Positions 45,007-56,104 of a stretch of DNA of 64,000 nucleotides are shown one piece after another; within the stretch, counting starts at the first letter, position 1; each line of letters opens with the position of its first letter. The notes below the pieces were generated by a model. That model ran no database searches. It saw only the letters and a list, made by a program, of their open reading frames with translations, and was not told where the DNA came from. The DNA comes from Tenrec ecaudatus (Eukaryota > Chordata > Mammalia > Afrosoricida > Tenrecidae), in the NCBI RefSeq assembly GCF_050624435.1, contig NC_134547.1, positions 31,927,419-31,991,418 of the forward strand, written 5' to 3'. The position numbers and the translations under genes were made by a program.

Positions 45007-45830
45007 TTCACACTTAACTATGAGCCATAGCCAAAGAATAATCAGTACTTATGATTCCCTGTTCAACACTCATGAAGAGATTTCTGAGGACACGGTGCTA
45101 TAGCAAAGTGCAATGAAGAAATCAAACAATACCCAGTTATCAGAAAGAACAGCATCAGGGATCTTAAAAGTGTGTCTTAAAACAAGCAGCCATCTAAATA
45201 AGGGGTCAGCTAAGCCAACTCAGAAGCACAACAGTCTCTGTGATCCAGGGATTGTAAATAATAAAATCTAAGATCAAAGGAGGAAATTGTATTAGAGCTT
45301 AAATTCTGAGCACTTGGATTGCCGAAGGTAATTGATGACACTGAAAGCCCAAAATCCACTTGCAGAGGGCCCACAGGGATTGAGCGTCCATCGAATGCCC
45401 TGGGGCTGATGACCAGGGATGTAATAGTCTTACCCTCAGACAGAGTGCATCAGAAATTGAATCAATACAGATCTAGATAAATTTTAACATCGCTGGTTTT
45501 CCATTTGAACCCACTTTTAATTTGCTCTACTTTTGATTATTTTCTGATTTCTTTTGAAGTTAAGTTTTTGTATGTTTTACTTGGTTATTGATGTTGAGTT
45601 TGTTTTGTGGTAAGATTTTGTGAAATACAAGGTGGACAAACCTATAGAGACGGTAACTAGATTAATAGTTTCTTAGAGTTATGGCAGGGAGGTTCATGGG
45701 TGAAGGAAGCAGAGCTCATACCAATGAGTAAAAAAATAAAGAAAATGTTTGAAAATGTGGTGACGATTGCACATGCCACTGAATTGTATGTTACGTGAAT
45801 TAAACATAAACTTATAAAAAAGAAGGTGTC
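45007..45830 (+). repeat. Probable old LINE 3' end
   Basis: The last 170 bp (GAGTTATGGCAGGGAGGTTC, GATTGCACATGCCACTGAAT, TGTATGTTACGTGAATTAAA, then TTATAAAAAAGAAGG) resembles the 3' end of older mammalian L1 elements, including an A-rich tail. The upstream 650 bp is AT-rich and may belong to the same insertion, but I cannot anchor it. Confidence 0.45.
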
Positions 45831-46025
45831 TGAAGGACGAGAGCAGGGATTGAGGAAGATAGGGCAAAGTTGCCCGACAACATTCTGTAGGACACCCTTG
45901 CTACCCTTGAAGAACTAGCAGGTACATTGTGATGGGCAAGAAAAGCCCTTGGCACAAATTTCCTGGTCTTTTCCTCATGGATGCATTTAACAATTTGTTT
46001 TGTTTTTAATTTTCAAAAGTCCCCC
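45831..46025. other. Unassigned sequence
   Basis: Nothing recognised. Confidence 0.4.
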
Positions 46026-46270
46026 TGACTGTCCTATGTTCTTTGAGAGAATCAATCAAGACGACCTGTTTGGAATTCCCCTCAAAGAGGCCTCATAACC
46101 TTCTGAGTTGACCTTGCTGCTTGGATTTAACTGACCCAGCAGGTCCCCTTGGAAGCCACAGTTTGGAGTGGACTCCATTGTCTGGATCATCTTGGCAAAC
46201 CCAAGCCTTGTCCCTGGTTACAATTCAGTCCACAAAACCATCTTCATTTGTTTCAATCTTGAATAAAAGA
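46026..46270 (+). repeat. Second unclassified interspersed repeat, copy 1
   Basis: ATCAATCAAGACGACCTGTTT, CTTCTGAGTTGACC, GGATTTAACTGACCCAGCAGG and GGAAGCCACAGTTTG line up in order with 53225-53375 (TTGATCAAGACTACAGTTTA, CTTCTGAGCCGA, CTTTAACTGGCCCAGTAGATC, GGGAGCCACTGTG). This indicates a shared dispersed family of roughly 150 bp or more. Class unknown. Confidence 0.6.
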
Positions 46271-46902
46271 CCAATGAAAGAGCTAGCCGATCTTCCTTCA
46301 TTTTTTCCAGAATCTTTTTAAAAATTATTTTGAAGGTACCCTCAAGAGACTAAAACAGGGATATTCCTGGAGGAACTGAGATGCAGCAAACAGGGATATT
46401 CCTTGAGGAACTGACATGCAGCCACCTGCAGATCTGAAAGACATGTTTGACCAGATGTTATTTGGAATCAGCCTGTGCATGTAGGATCTGGTAGCAGTGT
46501 TTTGTTTGTTTGGGGTTTTTTTTTTTTTCCCTTGGTAGATTTTTTTTTAAATACAGCTTTTCCCTAACTCCTATGGAGCCTGTCAACAGTTCTCCATGTC
46601 ATTAATTACTCCTCTTCACTATAATTTCCTGGTTGCATGAGATTCCTTAGTGTGGCAACACATACTTTATTTGCCCTTGTCTTCTTGAGTAGTTAGTTTG
46701 TTTTCTAAATTTCTCCTATCATAAAGCATGTTTCCGTGTCTGTCCCTACACAAAACGAGTTGCCCATAGATCAGCTCATTTTCTTCCAACAAATTGCTGT
46801 ACGTAGGACTGCCGGGAGGAAGGCAATGAACACTTTATATGCATTGGATACCCACCTTTTCCTTGGCATCCTGTAAGCTTGCCCACCTGTGGCAATGGCC
46901 TG
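46271..46902. other. Unassigned AT-rich sequence
   Basis: Includes T-runs at 46515-46530. A small direct repeat, AACAGGGATATTCCT(G/T)GAGGAACTGA, occurs twice (46355 and 46389). No gene recognised. Confidence 0.45.
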
Positions 46903-47072
46903 TGTTGTGTGTAATTGAGTCCATTCCAATGCATGGCAATCCTATAGGACAAAGTAGAGCTGCCCCACAGGTTCTCCTAGGTGGGAACCTTTATGAAAGT
47001 AGAATGGTTGATGGGTTTGAAGTCTTGACCTTCTGGATAACAGCCGAGTGCTTAACCACTGTGCCCTCTATT
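46903..47072 (-). repeat. AfroSINE-like SINE, minus strand
   Basis: Reversed tail TGTAATTGAGTCCATTCCAA and GCAATCCTATAGGACAAAGT, B-box GATGGGTTTGAAGTCTTGAC and start GAGTGCTTAACCACTGTGCCC. Confidence 0.88.
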
Positions 47073-47639
47073 TTAGCCCCCGCTTTGACTCGGGCTACGC
47101 CCCACCACGTCTTCTTGCACATGGCTCTGTGTCATGCACAGACATCGCATCCTCTGCTCAACCCCCACCCTCACACAGAAGGCTGCCAGCAGGAGAGAGG
47201 AGAGCTCAAGAGAACAGTTCACGGAGCCTTTTACAAACCCACGGTTGTCTCCAAAGGATCTTCTGAGAACCAGAACAAAACAATAAAATTGATGAAAGAA
47301 CAAAGCAGCAAAAATCCCCCCTTGAATCGAAATGACGTCTTCAACTTGCAGGTCTGAGCCTGGTGCAATTGAGTCTTTGGAAAGCATTGCTTGTCTCTTA
47401 TCTTGTTTAAATAGAAGACTTCCAAAATTCTAATCACCAGATCACTAGGGTGGTCTCTGAGGGGGATGCGGTTACTCTCCAGAACACTGGCTGGAGCAAG
47501 GCCCGTGTTTGGTCAAGGTGTGTCCAGAATGAAGCAGGGCCTGCTGTGTAGACACAGGACTGTGGGAGTGCAAGCATGAAGCCAAGTGTGCATGTGCGTG
47601 AGTGTGTGTATATTTATCTGCAAAACTGACACTCCCATT
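47073..47639. other. Unassigned sequence
   Basis: No repeat recognised. A frame (46839-47357) crosses SINE sequence and is not a gene. Confidence 0.45.
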
Positions 47640-48010
47640 TTAGCCTCCTCTCTGAAGCTCACACCATCTGAAAAATTCGCATGTGATTACCAGCCTCCAC
47701 TGTCAATCATGACGGCACAAATCCAATACCCGGGCCATATGGCCTTGAAACTTTCAATCGATAGGAACCTTTTAAAGCCAAGGCTTCAAAAAGTTGTATC
47801 AAATATATATTCAATAGGAAGAAGGTTAATTGAATAATTGATTACTCAGTAACAATTAAGTGCCTTCAGATATCTTTGGGAAACCTTGCACTGTAACGGT
47901 GATAGATATTTATTAGCTTATCAGTTCTTCCTGATTTATGTGAAAATATGTATTTCTTTTGGGGCCAAAGTCAAGGTTTCATTTATATAATTTATCGCCA
48001 GTCTCCAGAG
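47640..48010. promoter_or_regulatory. Candidate conserved non-coding element
   Basis: Repeat-free AT-rich sequence: TAATTGAATAATTGATTACTC, GATATTTATTAGCTTATCAG, TTCATTTATATAATTTATCG, plus the SRF-like CCATATGG. The call is from composition. Confidence 0.42.
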
Positions 48011-50821
48011 CAAAGGGATGCAGACAGTCTTGTAACCACACGGCCAGGGTGAACGTCAGATGCAGAGGCACCCTTGAGCTTCGTGGGGCAGTGCCCAGCT
48101 GAGCTGTCCAGCAGAGCCCCTCAGAAGGGCACAGCCCCAAAAGGCAGCTCTTTTTGTTGAAAGGTGTGGGTACCCGGGCCGGCTGCCTCGGTGGAGTCTT
48201 TCCACTGAGCTACTCACAGCAAGTGAGTCCCTTCTGCCGATTTCTCTTCAAAAGCAGCCAGATCTCCAGGGGCAAAAATACAGACAAACACCCATGACCA
48301 CATTTTACCACTGGGCTTCTTCAGTGCTTTAGTTAAAAGGCTAACAATACAAGTGTGTACATACTCATGCACATACACACATACTGTGAATGGTCATGCC
48401 TACACACATGTGCCAGATACATAGACATGTGTGTGCACGCACACACACACACATACACACACCCCTCTCCCGAGTGGAATCGCAGCAAAGGCAGGCTCTG
48501 TCTCCTCTCCAGAAAGAAGCATGCGGGTGCTCATTCCGGGGCACACAGTGGTCTGCACTCCCCCGCTCCCGTCCGCCCCCCGTCTTTGCACAGGAGTGCA
48601 GAGCTGCTCATTCGGGGTAAGGAGCCTCCAAGTATAAATGGTGAAGTCAGTCTCCTGATACATCAGCAGAACGGGGTCCCAACTGTGAGTGACCTGAGTG
48701 CTTGTTTACGTTCTTGCCCCAAACAAAGTCAGCTTTCAGACCTCACACCTCTCCATCCAACCTCCCTTCCATTTGTTCTAGAAGCACGTGGTGCCTTTAG
48801 GCCTCAGCAGAGGCGCAGGGCCGGGGGAGCAGACAGACAGTCACTGCCTGCCTGGAGTTTTCAGTCTAGTAGTGGAGACAGACAAATGATGAAGGAGCTG
48901 CCGGCATGCAGTGCCTAACCACGGCCAGGAAATACTGACGACTTCGACACAGGGAATAACAGTGCAATACGCCATTTTTGAGGGGTGGTCAGAGACTGCC
49001 TCTTTGCAAACGTATTTCAAGTGAAATCCAAAGAATGAAGAGGAGATGACTCTGTAAGCACAGGGTGTACAAGGAGGCACCCCAAAATCCTGGATTTTTT
49101 CAAAGCTATGTGTTTTTATTTGTTTATTAACAAAACAAACTTTTCCCCTTCGAAGAACTCTCCATTTCACTTAATACATCTGTCAAATCGGCTGTTCTAT
49201 TCCTGTTGGCCCAGCAGGAAAAATGCGTACTACAAAAGCTTCTCCCAGCACAGCTGTTTTCTGTTTTTTGTTTTTGGGGGTACCCCCTAGTGAGCACGTA
49301 AGAGAGAGTGCTTGTGGGGTGGGAGAGGGCTTGTCACTCTCAGCGGTGAGAACTGGCTACTCCAAGCCTCTGGAGTATGAACGAGCTCCTGGGGTTGAAC
49401 ACTGCGCACGCGCAGGGGAAAGCACGAGGCGCGAGGCTGAGTGTGAGCAGGAGGCAGATGATTCAGGTTTTGTAACCAAGAGGGACTTGGGCCTTAAGGG
49501 AAGGGGGTGAAAGGCACTGAAGGGCGTTCGACAGGGGAGACTGGTCTGCTTTATGTTTTCAGGAGCTTCCTCTAGCTGAAGGGGGTGAAAAGGCTGGCAG
49601 GAGATCTGACCTGGGCCAGGCAGGAAATGGCAGTCTCCCATACCAGAAAGGAGCAGCACAGACGTCAGGGAGCGAGAAGGTTCCAAGTGTCTATTGGAGA
49701 CAAGGGATATCTTGGGGTATTATAGAGCATATTGAGGAGAGGGAGAGCTTGTGCATAATACTTCCTTTATTGGGGGCTGGTAGAGTCAGCTAAGCAGAAA
49801 CGTCAGAAAACTCGAGAAGAATTTCTGGAGGGAACACAGGTCTGAAGACTCCTGCTGAAGGCCCCTTCAGGAGAATGGGGAGCGTTCATAAGGAAGGCTG
49901 TGAGCTAGGATGGCGCACCACAAAGGGGGAGCGGAGGGTAAGAATCTGCAAAACAAACAATAACAACAAGGCAGAAGCCAGGGAAGAGGCCAGAGCCGAA
50001 GCCACTGGAAGAATGCTTTGGCTGAGGATTTGGTACAGCCTCCCTGTAGACACGGCGGGCGGCTTCTCCAATGCCACCCCGGGGCCCTGGCGCCCACTGG
50101 ACGCTAGAATCCTCTCCATGGTTAACTCTAGGAGCCAGGTTCCATTCTCATTGTCATTATACAGATAAGAAGTCTGATATCCCATCAGTGTATGTGTCCA
50201 ACCAGAATGTCCTGTTGGAACCCTAGACTCGGGATAGAATCCCACTGGGGCGTAGGCTTTTCTTGTGTCTATGAATGAGGTCAGACCAATGTCGGGAGAG
50301 CCTCAAACCAATTGCTTGAGAGAGATAAGAAGCACAGAGCAGGCCGTGGGTCATCAAGGACACAGGGAGCAGAGGTCACCGCCACGTGGAGATGACTGAG
50401 GACCCAGGGAAGTCACGGCTGAAGAGGACCGAGACGGGCCTTTACACCCAGAAGAGACAGAGCACTTTCCTGTACAAGTCAGACCCCCACCTTCTCAACT
50501 CCGAGGAAATAGATGCTTGCTAGCTAGAGACACCCACTGCCACGTCCCTGCATCAGCAGCCTTGGAGAACTAAGAGGGGGGAGCAGGAGTCACGTTGGCA
50601 CCCATCTGGTACCACTTACCCCGATGGAGTCGTGTCAACTGTGCGGCTGCACACGGCTGCCTCGGCCCTCTGGGTCCCCCAGGCTTCCTGACTCCGACAG
50701 CGTACCTCGCCATCACTTGCTTCAGTGGAAAAGATTGGCGTTTTCCTTCCTGGCTCCAGCTGTGGAAGGCCTACCTTGCTACCTTGACGCTCCCCTGTAG
50801 TGTGAAGACGGGGCAAAGACC
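48011..50821. other. Unassigned unique sequence
   Basis: About 2.8 kb with a CA-rich run at 48431-48468 and no recognised gene. Open frames at 48355-48918 (over the CA run), 49223-49510 and 49886-50245 lack domains. Confidence 0.45.
48431..48468. repeat. CA-rich microsatellite
   Basis: GTGCACGCACACACAC and ACATACACACACCCC form an imperfect CA tract. Confidence 0.85.
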
Positions 50822-50992
50822 GTCAAAGGTAGAAGGCAGACCTACTGGGAGCAAAGCAGTTCACACCTGCCAGCTGCTCCTTGGGAGCAAGATGAAGCCG
50901 TCTGCTCCGGTGAAGGTGTACAGCCTCAAACCCTGTTCCACTCTGTCCCCTGGGACGACGCTGAGTCCTGGTGGATGCAGGGCAATGGCTCT
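50822..50992 (+). repeat. AfroSINE-like SINE, mid to 3' part
   Basis: CACCTGCCAGCTGCTCCTTGG, GAAGGTGTACAGCCTCAAAC and TGTTCCACTCTGTCCCCTGG follow the AfroSINE body. An extra 15-20 bp sits before the B-box, and the left end is decayed. Confidence 0.68.
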
Positions 50993-51093
50993 GCATTGGG
51001 TACACTTAGAAATGGCTAGTCTCAGGCAAACACAGGATTGGCTCCCTGGGAAGGAGGCTCAGCCAAGTGGAGAAGCTCAGGGAAAGGAAAGCT

Positions 51094-51325
51094 CAGGCAT
51101 CCCTAAACTGCGACCCGCGGGCCACATGCGGCCCACCGAGGACATTTGTCTGATCTGCCGGGTGGTTTCGTCCCGTTTGTTTTTTACTTCAAAATAAGGC
51201 ATGTGCAGTATACACAGCAATTTGTTCATACTTAAAAAAAAATTTAAAAAAACTATAGTCCAGTCCTCCAATGGGTCTGAGGGACAGTGAACTGGCCCCC
51301 TATTTAAAAAATTTGAGGACCCCTG
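51094..51325. mobile_element. OC1-like hAT transposon, second copy
   Basis: It starts CAGGCATCCCTAAACTGCGA and ends AATTTGAGGACCCCTG. It shares with 5240-5462 the words GGCCACATGCGGCCC, CGAGGACATTT, CTTCAAAATAAG and CCAATGGGTCTGAGGGACAG. I see no convincing 8-bp duplication. The left inverted repeat is more mutated than in the first copy. Confidence 0.85.
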
Positions 51326-51779
51326 GCATACAGTGTTGGCCATCAACTTCCAGCCAGGTCACAGGCTCAACCCTGCAGCCCCCCCTGCAGTTTCCCCAGG
51401 GCAGGCAGGAACCTGAGTTAAGGACATGTGGTCAAAGTCCTGCAAGGTTAAGGGCATCTCTCAACACTCACCCGATGGTGGCATGGGTGGTGAAGAGGGC
51501 TCTCTGCTGAGATAGGACCAGATGACAGCGCTCGCTGTCCAGTGAGAGCCCAGGAAGACAGTGAGATGTCAGGGAGCAGGTGTGTCACTGTGTTCCCACA
51601 GAGGCAGGCATGCCATCCTTGTAGTCTCTGTGGCATGTGGTGCCCAGGAGCGAACCTTCCCATGCCAGGGTGCACACCGTCTGTAGTATTGACAGCCCAC
51701 CTGCCTGCCAGAAGCGACTCGGAGACTGGGGGAAGGCAAGGCGGTGGTGCGGCGTGCCTCAGCACAGGGGCTACCCACG
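51326..51779. other. Unassigned sequence
   Basis: Nothing recognised. Confidence 0.4.
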
Positions 51780-51965
51780 AGCACGCTGGAGCTTTAATAT
51801 TGTCTTAATGTGATTAGAAAAGCCCACGCTCATTTATTTTCTTACGTGAGGAAATAGCTCAGCACTGCCGTACTATCGTGTGTGCTCAGAAGAGCACTCT
51901 GATAAACTTCATTAGAAAATAATTAAATTCATCACATAAGATGCAGTCATTTTATTTTAAGACGC
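51780..51965. promoter_or_regulatory. Candidate conserved non-coding element
   Basis: An AT-rich island, repeat-free: TTTAATATTGTCTTAATGTG, CATTAGAAAATAATTAAATTC and ATGCAGTCATTTTATTTTAAG. Confidence 0.4.
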
Positions 51966-52484
51966 CCCAATTCAGAAGACCCATGGTTGCTCCTTTGATT
52001 AAAGCCACGGGCACCGGTGGAGAGGAAGGCCATCCAGGGCTGCATCCTCAGGGCACACAGCTGTTCTTTCTGCAGCCAAAGAAACACGCTTCTCCTTGAG
52101 CCCCCCCAAATATGGGAGGTATGCTACCAAAATCACAGAAACCTTTGGGCGATGGCTAGATTTTACATCAACTTGAGGGTACCTGTGTGGAGGTCGCGGT
52201 AGAGTCCCACCTAGCAGCCAGGTAGGTGGTAGCCTGGTGATGCCCCTTCTTGGGGCACCTAGCCTTGGGGCACCAGGCACTCTTCCTCTGTCTGTCTGTC
52301 CCTTTGCCCACCCTGCTGGCTGAGACTCTGTGTCTGCCTCCAGGGGGGATCATGTGGGCCAAAAACACTGGGTGCCAACCTGGGGGCTGTTAGCACTCGG
52401 CCATGTTTCCACCGACCTTGGATCCGATGATTCTGGGATCTCCCTTGATCCCACAACCCCTTTCTGCATCACTGACCTGCAGCA
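51966..52484. other. Unassigned sequence
   Basis: Nothing recognised. Minus frames here are short and featureless. Confidence 0.4.
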
Positions 52485-52635
52485 ACATGAGGCTGGCTAG
52501 CATCAGACCGGTGCACTGGAGTCAGATTGGGCTGGGGTGGCTTGATATAAAAATTCCTTCTTGATATAAAGTTTGTTCTTATACCTATGAGTATCACTGG
52601 TTTTGTTTCTCCAGACCAGCCAGCCAATACGATGA
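52485..52635 (+). repeat. Unclassified interspersed repeat, copy 2
   Basis: Parallels 39121-39300: GATTGGGCTGGGGTGGCTTG, TTGATATAAAGTTTGTTC, TACCTATGAGTATC, TTTTGTTTCTCCAGACCAGCC. Confidence 0.55.
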
Positions 52636-52689
52636 AACAAATGTGTTTAAACGTGAGATTGTTGGTTCTTGTCGTGTCCTCTGCCTGAG

Positions 52690-52910
52690 CTGACATACAC
52701 CTGAGGGCGGTGTTTCCCTGTCTCTGTCTTCCCCCAAAGTGTTCTGCACTCCTGGATCGACACCAGGCCCACACAGGGACTCAGACAGTGTTTCTTTCAA
52801 ATGTCCTTTGAATTTGAGGGGAAAAGAGAAGTCTGAAGGGGCAAGATTGGGGCAGCAGGGTGAACAGGACAAGGCTTTTCAATGAAATTCTCCTAGGATA
52901 ACTCCAGCCG
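52690..52910 (-). pseudogene. Mariner-type transposase relic
   Basis: The minus strand encodes 'SPCCPNLAPSDFSFPLKF' followed by 'KGHLKE' (about 52860-52795). This resembles the mariner transposase signature PYSPDLAP(S/C)DFFLF...KGHLKG around the last catalytic Asp. The frame before and after is degraded, and upstream (to about 53020) only AT-rich decayed sequence remains. It is a dead fragment; no terminal repeats are identified. Confidence 0.72.
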
Positions 52911-53020
52911 CTTTGAAAAACTAAGCATTGTGATAATGAAAAACAATAGCAAAGGTCCCAGTGCAAATTTCCACGTCTTCTTCTCATCAAGATAATTTTA
53001 CTAGTCTTTGAAATTTCATA

Positions 53021-53208
53021 AGCAGTCCTGGTGGTTATATGTTGGGCTGTGATCCACATGGTTCGAAGTTTGAAACCAGCAGCAGTTCCTTAGGAGAAAG
53101 ACTGGGCTTTCTAGTCCGTAAGCAGGGACAGTTTTGGAAACTCCCCCAAGGGGCACTCTGAGTCAGCATTATGATGGCATCTGGATGGTAATGGCTGTGA
53201 GTTGAAAG
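53021..53208 (+). repeat. AfroSINE-like SINE
   Basis: AGCAGTCCTGGTGGTTATAT at the start, GTTTGAAACCAGCAGCAGTT, GGAAACTCCCCCAAGGGGCA and a decayed tail. It begins where the mariner-related sequence ends. Confidence 0.82.
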
Positions 53209-53224
53209 TTCATAATACGCCCTC

Positions 53225-53375
53225 ATGATTATATTTGTCCTTCAAGAAAATTGATCAAGACTACAGTTTAGATTCCCGCCCACCCTCCAAATCAATGTGC
53301 TTCTGAGCCGAACTCTCTACATTCACTTTAACTGGCCCAGTAGATCAGTAGGGAGCCACTGTGTTTTTGAAATTT
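53225..53375 (+). repeat. Second unclassified interspersed repeat, copy 2
   Basis: Collinear with 46026-46270 as described there. Flanked by AfroSINEs on both sides. Confidence 0.58.
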
Positions 53376-53382
53376 GTGGTAT

Positions 53383-53578
53383 AGGGGGTTACATGTTAGG
53401 CTACTAACTAAAAGGTGGGCAGTTCAAACCCACCAGCCACTCTGAGTGAAAAAGATGAGGTTTTCTGCTCCCATAAAGACCGACAGCCTTCGAAACCCCA
53501 AGGGGCAGTATGACTCTGTCCTACAGGGTCATTGTGAGCCAGAATCGATTCTGTGGCAGTGGAGTTTCAGTTGCTTTG
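53383..53578 (+). repeat. AfroSINE-like SINE
   Basis: TACATGTTAGGCTACTAACT, GGGCAGTTCAAACCCACCAG (B-box), CTTCGAAACCCCAAGGGGCA, CCTACAGGGTCATTGTGAGC and GTGGCAGTGGAGTTT. Well preserved apart from the first bases. Confidence 0.9.
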
Positions 53579-54159
53579 AGGAGACTATGGTCAATGCATT
53601 GCTGAGTTTGTCTACAGCTGCCCATTCCCCTTCCTGATCACAGAGTTGTGTGTGAATGCATTCTCTTTGGAATAAACCATGCAGGTATGAACTGGAGCCT
53701 AGCAGCAAGATGCTTTGCTGTACTCTAGTGACTTCCACGTATCAGTAAAAAGGGGGTCTTTATCAAAGAAAAGACCACCCACTCAAAAGGAAGCCTTGCT
53801 CAATCTTTCCTTGGACAAAGTTGAAAGGTGTGTTTTTGAATCAAACACTCCCACCCTTAAAGGCCCGGCGCCATCCAGCCCTCCTCCTCTGAAGCTTGCT
53901 CCCCCAGCACTGAGGTTACCATCCTCATTGACAGCCCCGTAGCAGTACGCAGGGTGTGCCTCCGCGTCCCCACTATGTGCACGGCCAACGCCCTTCATCC
54001 TTCCTTTCCTCAGGCTACCTCCCACCAGCCTGAGGCCCACCAGGTGACAATCAGCCCAGCCACACTCTGTCCTTGGGATTGTCCCACCTCTTGCATGAGC
54101 CTGCACCCGAGTGCATCGTAAAAAGCTAAAATTAAAATAACCTGCCATCATGAGTTAGT
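53579..54159. other. Unassigned sequence
   Basis: No gene or repeat recognised with confidence. Confidence 0.4.
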
Positions 54160-54525
54160 TGGGGGGTTACATGTCAGATGGTCATTTTTGCATCCAACAA
54201 CGTACACCACTTTTCAACCCTACCCATGGCTTGCCCTAATCATCCATACCAGCCCCCTAACCCCACTTCCCTCTCCTGTACCCCAGTTAAAACCCGTCTC
54301 CCCTCTAGCCTATCACTTCCCCTCTCGCCCCTGCTGGCCATGATTCTCGGAGAACAAATATCTTCATAACAGCGGCCTCAGACAATAGTTACTTTTGTCA
54401 CTGACTGACTTCATTCAGCAAATCCTCCAAATCCCTCCACCATGAGGGTGCTTCAGTTTCCTTGTTATTCTTCAGGGATGCATCATGTTCCAATTTGTGT
54501 ATGGACTACAGTTTCTTCATCCAAT
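54160..54525 (-). mobile_element. Old L1 3' region, minus strand
   Basis: CTGACTTCATTCAGCAAATC, CCACCATGAGGGTGCTTCAG, TTGTTATTCTTCAGGGATGC and GTATGGACTACAGTTTCTTC are the reversed L1 motif series known from older mammalian L1s (CACTCAGCATAATG...ATTCCATTGTGTG type). The C-rich upstream part (54240-54330) fits the L1 3' UTR. Confidence 0.7.
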
Positions 54526-54799
54526 GGGGGTGGGGGCGGGGGTGTGGAATGGGCCATGACACATCGGAAAAGAACCTAATCTCTAAACTCTATAGACAGC
54601 GTTCACAGCCCCTCAAGACAAAGAGGACTGGCCCAGCTAGAAAACTCACAGGGGGCATGAACAGCCAGGTGACAGGTGACAGAACCCAGGCAGCCAGTGA
54701 GAAGGAGGAGTTCTCAGGCTCGCTAGCCATCTGAGAGGGGCGGGCCAGACCACGGAGGAGATGCTGCCTCACCCCGCCATTGATTTAGTGAAGCGCAAA
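54526..54799. other. Unassigned sequence
   Basis: Nothing recognised with confidence; it lies between two L1 pieces of opposite orientation. Confidence 0.4.
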
Positions 54800-55260
54800 A
54801 AAAATAGAAAACAAATGATGGGGGCAGGAGAGAGGTGCCGCCGAGGGATTAAGACCCTTGAACACTGCTGGTGGGACGGAAAATACAGCCACTGTGGAGA
54901 TTGGTATGGTGCCCCCTCCAAACCCTGGGAAAGAAAATGCCATATCACCCAGCGACCGAGCGACTCGGCTCCACAGCACAACTAAAGCATCCACCTAGGA
55001 GTCTCTGAGTAGTACCACGGTTAAGGACCTGACTATGAGCTAGAAGGTTGGCTGGTCAAACGCACCCATCGGCAGCTGGGGAAAGCCTGAGGAGGACCCC
55101 GGAGCCACGGTACTCTGTAAACATGTGGTACTCGCACCTCAAGCCCACCACAGCCCTATTCACAGGAGCAAGACGATGGAAACAGGTAAATGCCAGCGTA
55201 GTGAACGGATGGCATCGTTTGAGTGTGCAACATGCAGCCGTTTCTCCAGTCCGCATCCAT
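54800..55260 (+). mobile_element. Old L1 fragment, plus strand, interrupted by AfroSINE
   Basis: GAACACTGCTGGTGGGACGG, AAATACAGCCACTGTGGAGA, CATATCACCCAGCGACCGAG and, past the SINE, ACAGCCCTATTCACAGGAGC, CGATGGAAACAGGTAAATGC and AGTGAACGGATGG follow the end of L1 ORF2 and the start of the UTR. Many substitutions make it old. Confidence 0.78.
54996..55105 (+). repeat. AfroSINE-like fragment inside L1
   Basis: TAGGAGTCTCTGAGTAGTAC, GGTTAAGGACCTGACTATGA and GGTTGGCTGGTCAAACGCAC give the promoter half of an AfroSINE. The 3' tail is missing. Confidence 0.7.
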
Positions 55261-55394
55261 AAACAGACATGAACAGAGCTCGCTGAGAAGATGGCTGAGC
55301 GAGGGGGACCTCTTGCTGTCAGTTGGCCGCCCCTGTGCCCTTGACTGGTGAACGTGAGGAAACTGACAGCAGGGGCCCCGGCGTGCTGCTGAGA

Positions 55395-55776
55395 ATGGGC
55401 CCTGTGCTTGGCTGCTCGTGGAGAGATTGTTGGTTTGTGCCACCCAGAGGCTCCTCCGAAGGAAGTGTGGCATTTTACTTACAAAAGGAAGAAAAGAATG
55501 AGCCATAGGAAGTGCACAGGTGGAAATGAGTGGGAGACAAAGAAGCTTGGGCGTAGGAAACACCGGGAAGAAGTGGGGTGAGCGGCGTTGCAGTGTGGGA
55601 ATTGCAATCAATGACATGAAACAAATGTGTATGGGCCGCGCAAAGGGAACCTGATCTGCTCTGTAAAGCTTCACCCAACTCACAACCAAAGGTTTCTCTA
55701 ATGGGAAGAAAAGCGAAGAAGCAGGGAGTCACCCATGGGGCGCCACGAGCCAGCATCAACTCAACAGCAGATGTTT
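55395..55776 (+). repeat. AfroSINE-like SINE in two parts
   Basis: The left part 55395-55465 has GCTTGGCTGCTCGTGGAGAG and GTTTGTGCCACCCAGAGGCT. The right part 55652-55776 has TCTGCTCTGTAAAGCTTCAC and GGGGCGCCACGAGCCAGCAT. About 185 bp of unrecognised sequence lies between. Whether it is one split SINE or two fragments is unsure. Confidence 0.5.
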
Positions 55777-56104
55777 GGCTACTGCCATATTTATTTTATT
55801 GTGTTAAAAAAGGACCAAACTTCACTGACAAGCTGCTGCAGACATGTCGACACACATGTAAGCTAGCGATTTAGGCAGATGCAAACACGCACCATGTAAC
55901 CCTCCAAGAACAAAGCGGAAGGCTGGTGCAACTCCAAAGAGGACTTTGACTGATGGGTTAAACCAATGGGCAGTGACAACTCATTAGGGACCCTTGCGCT
56001 CTGGCTGATGAAAGTAAGAAAACATGGAGATTTTAATCCGAGTGACAGTTCTCTGCACCGGTCATTGATGGCAGGTCCTGCTTGAGACTCGCCGTTTGTG
56101 TTCT
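55777..56104. other. Unassigned sequence
   Basis: Nothing recognised. Confidence 0.4.

Noticed and set aside
50595..51197. 200-codon plus-strand frame
   Set aside because: It runs through an AfroSINE and into a hAT element, so it cannot be a host coding exon as such.
53383..53578. tRNA-like A and B boxes as a tRNA gene
   Set aside because: They belong to the SINE promoter; no complete cloverleaf is possible, and the same wording recurs in about 20 dispersed copies.
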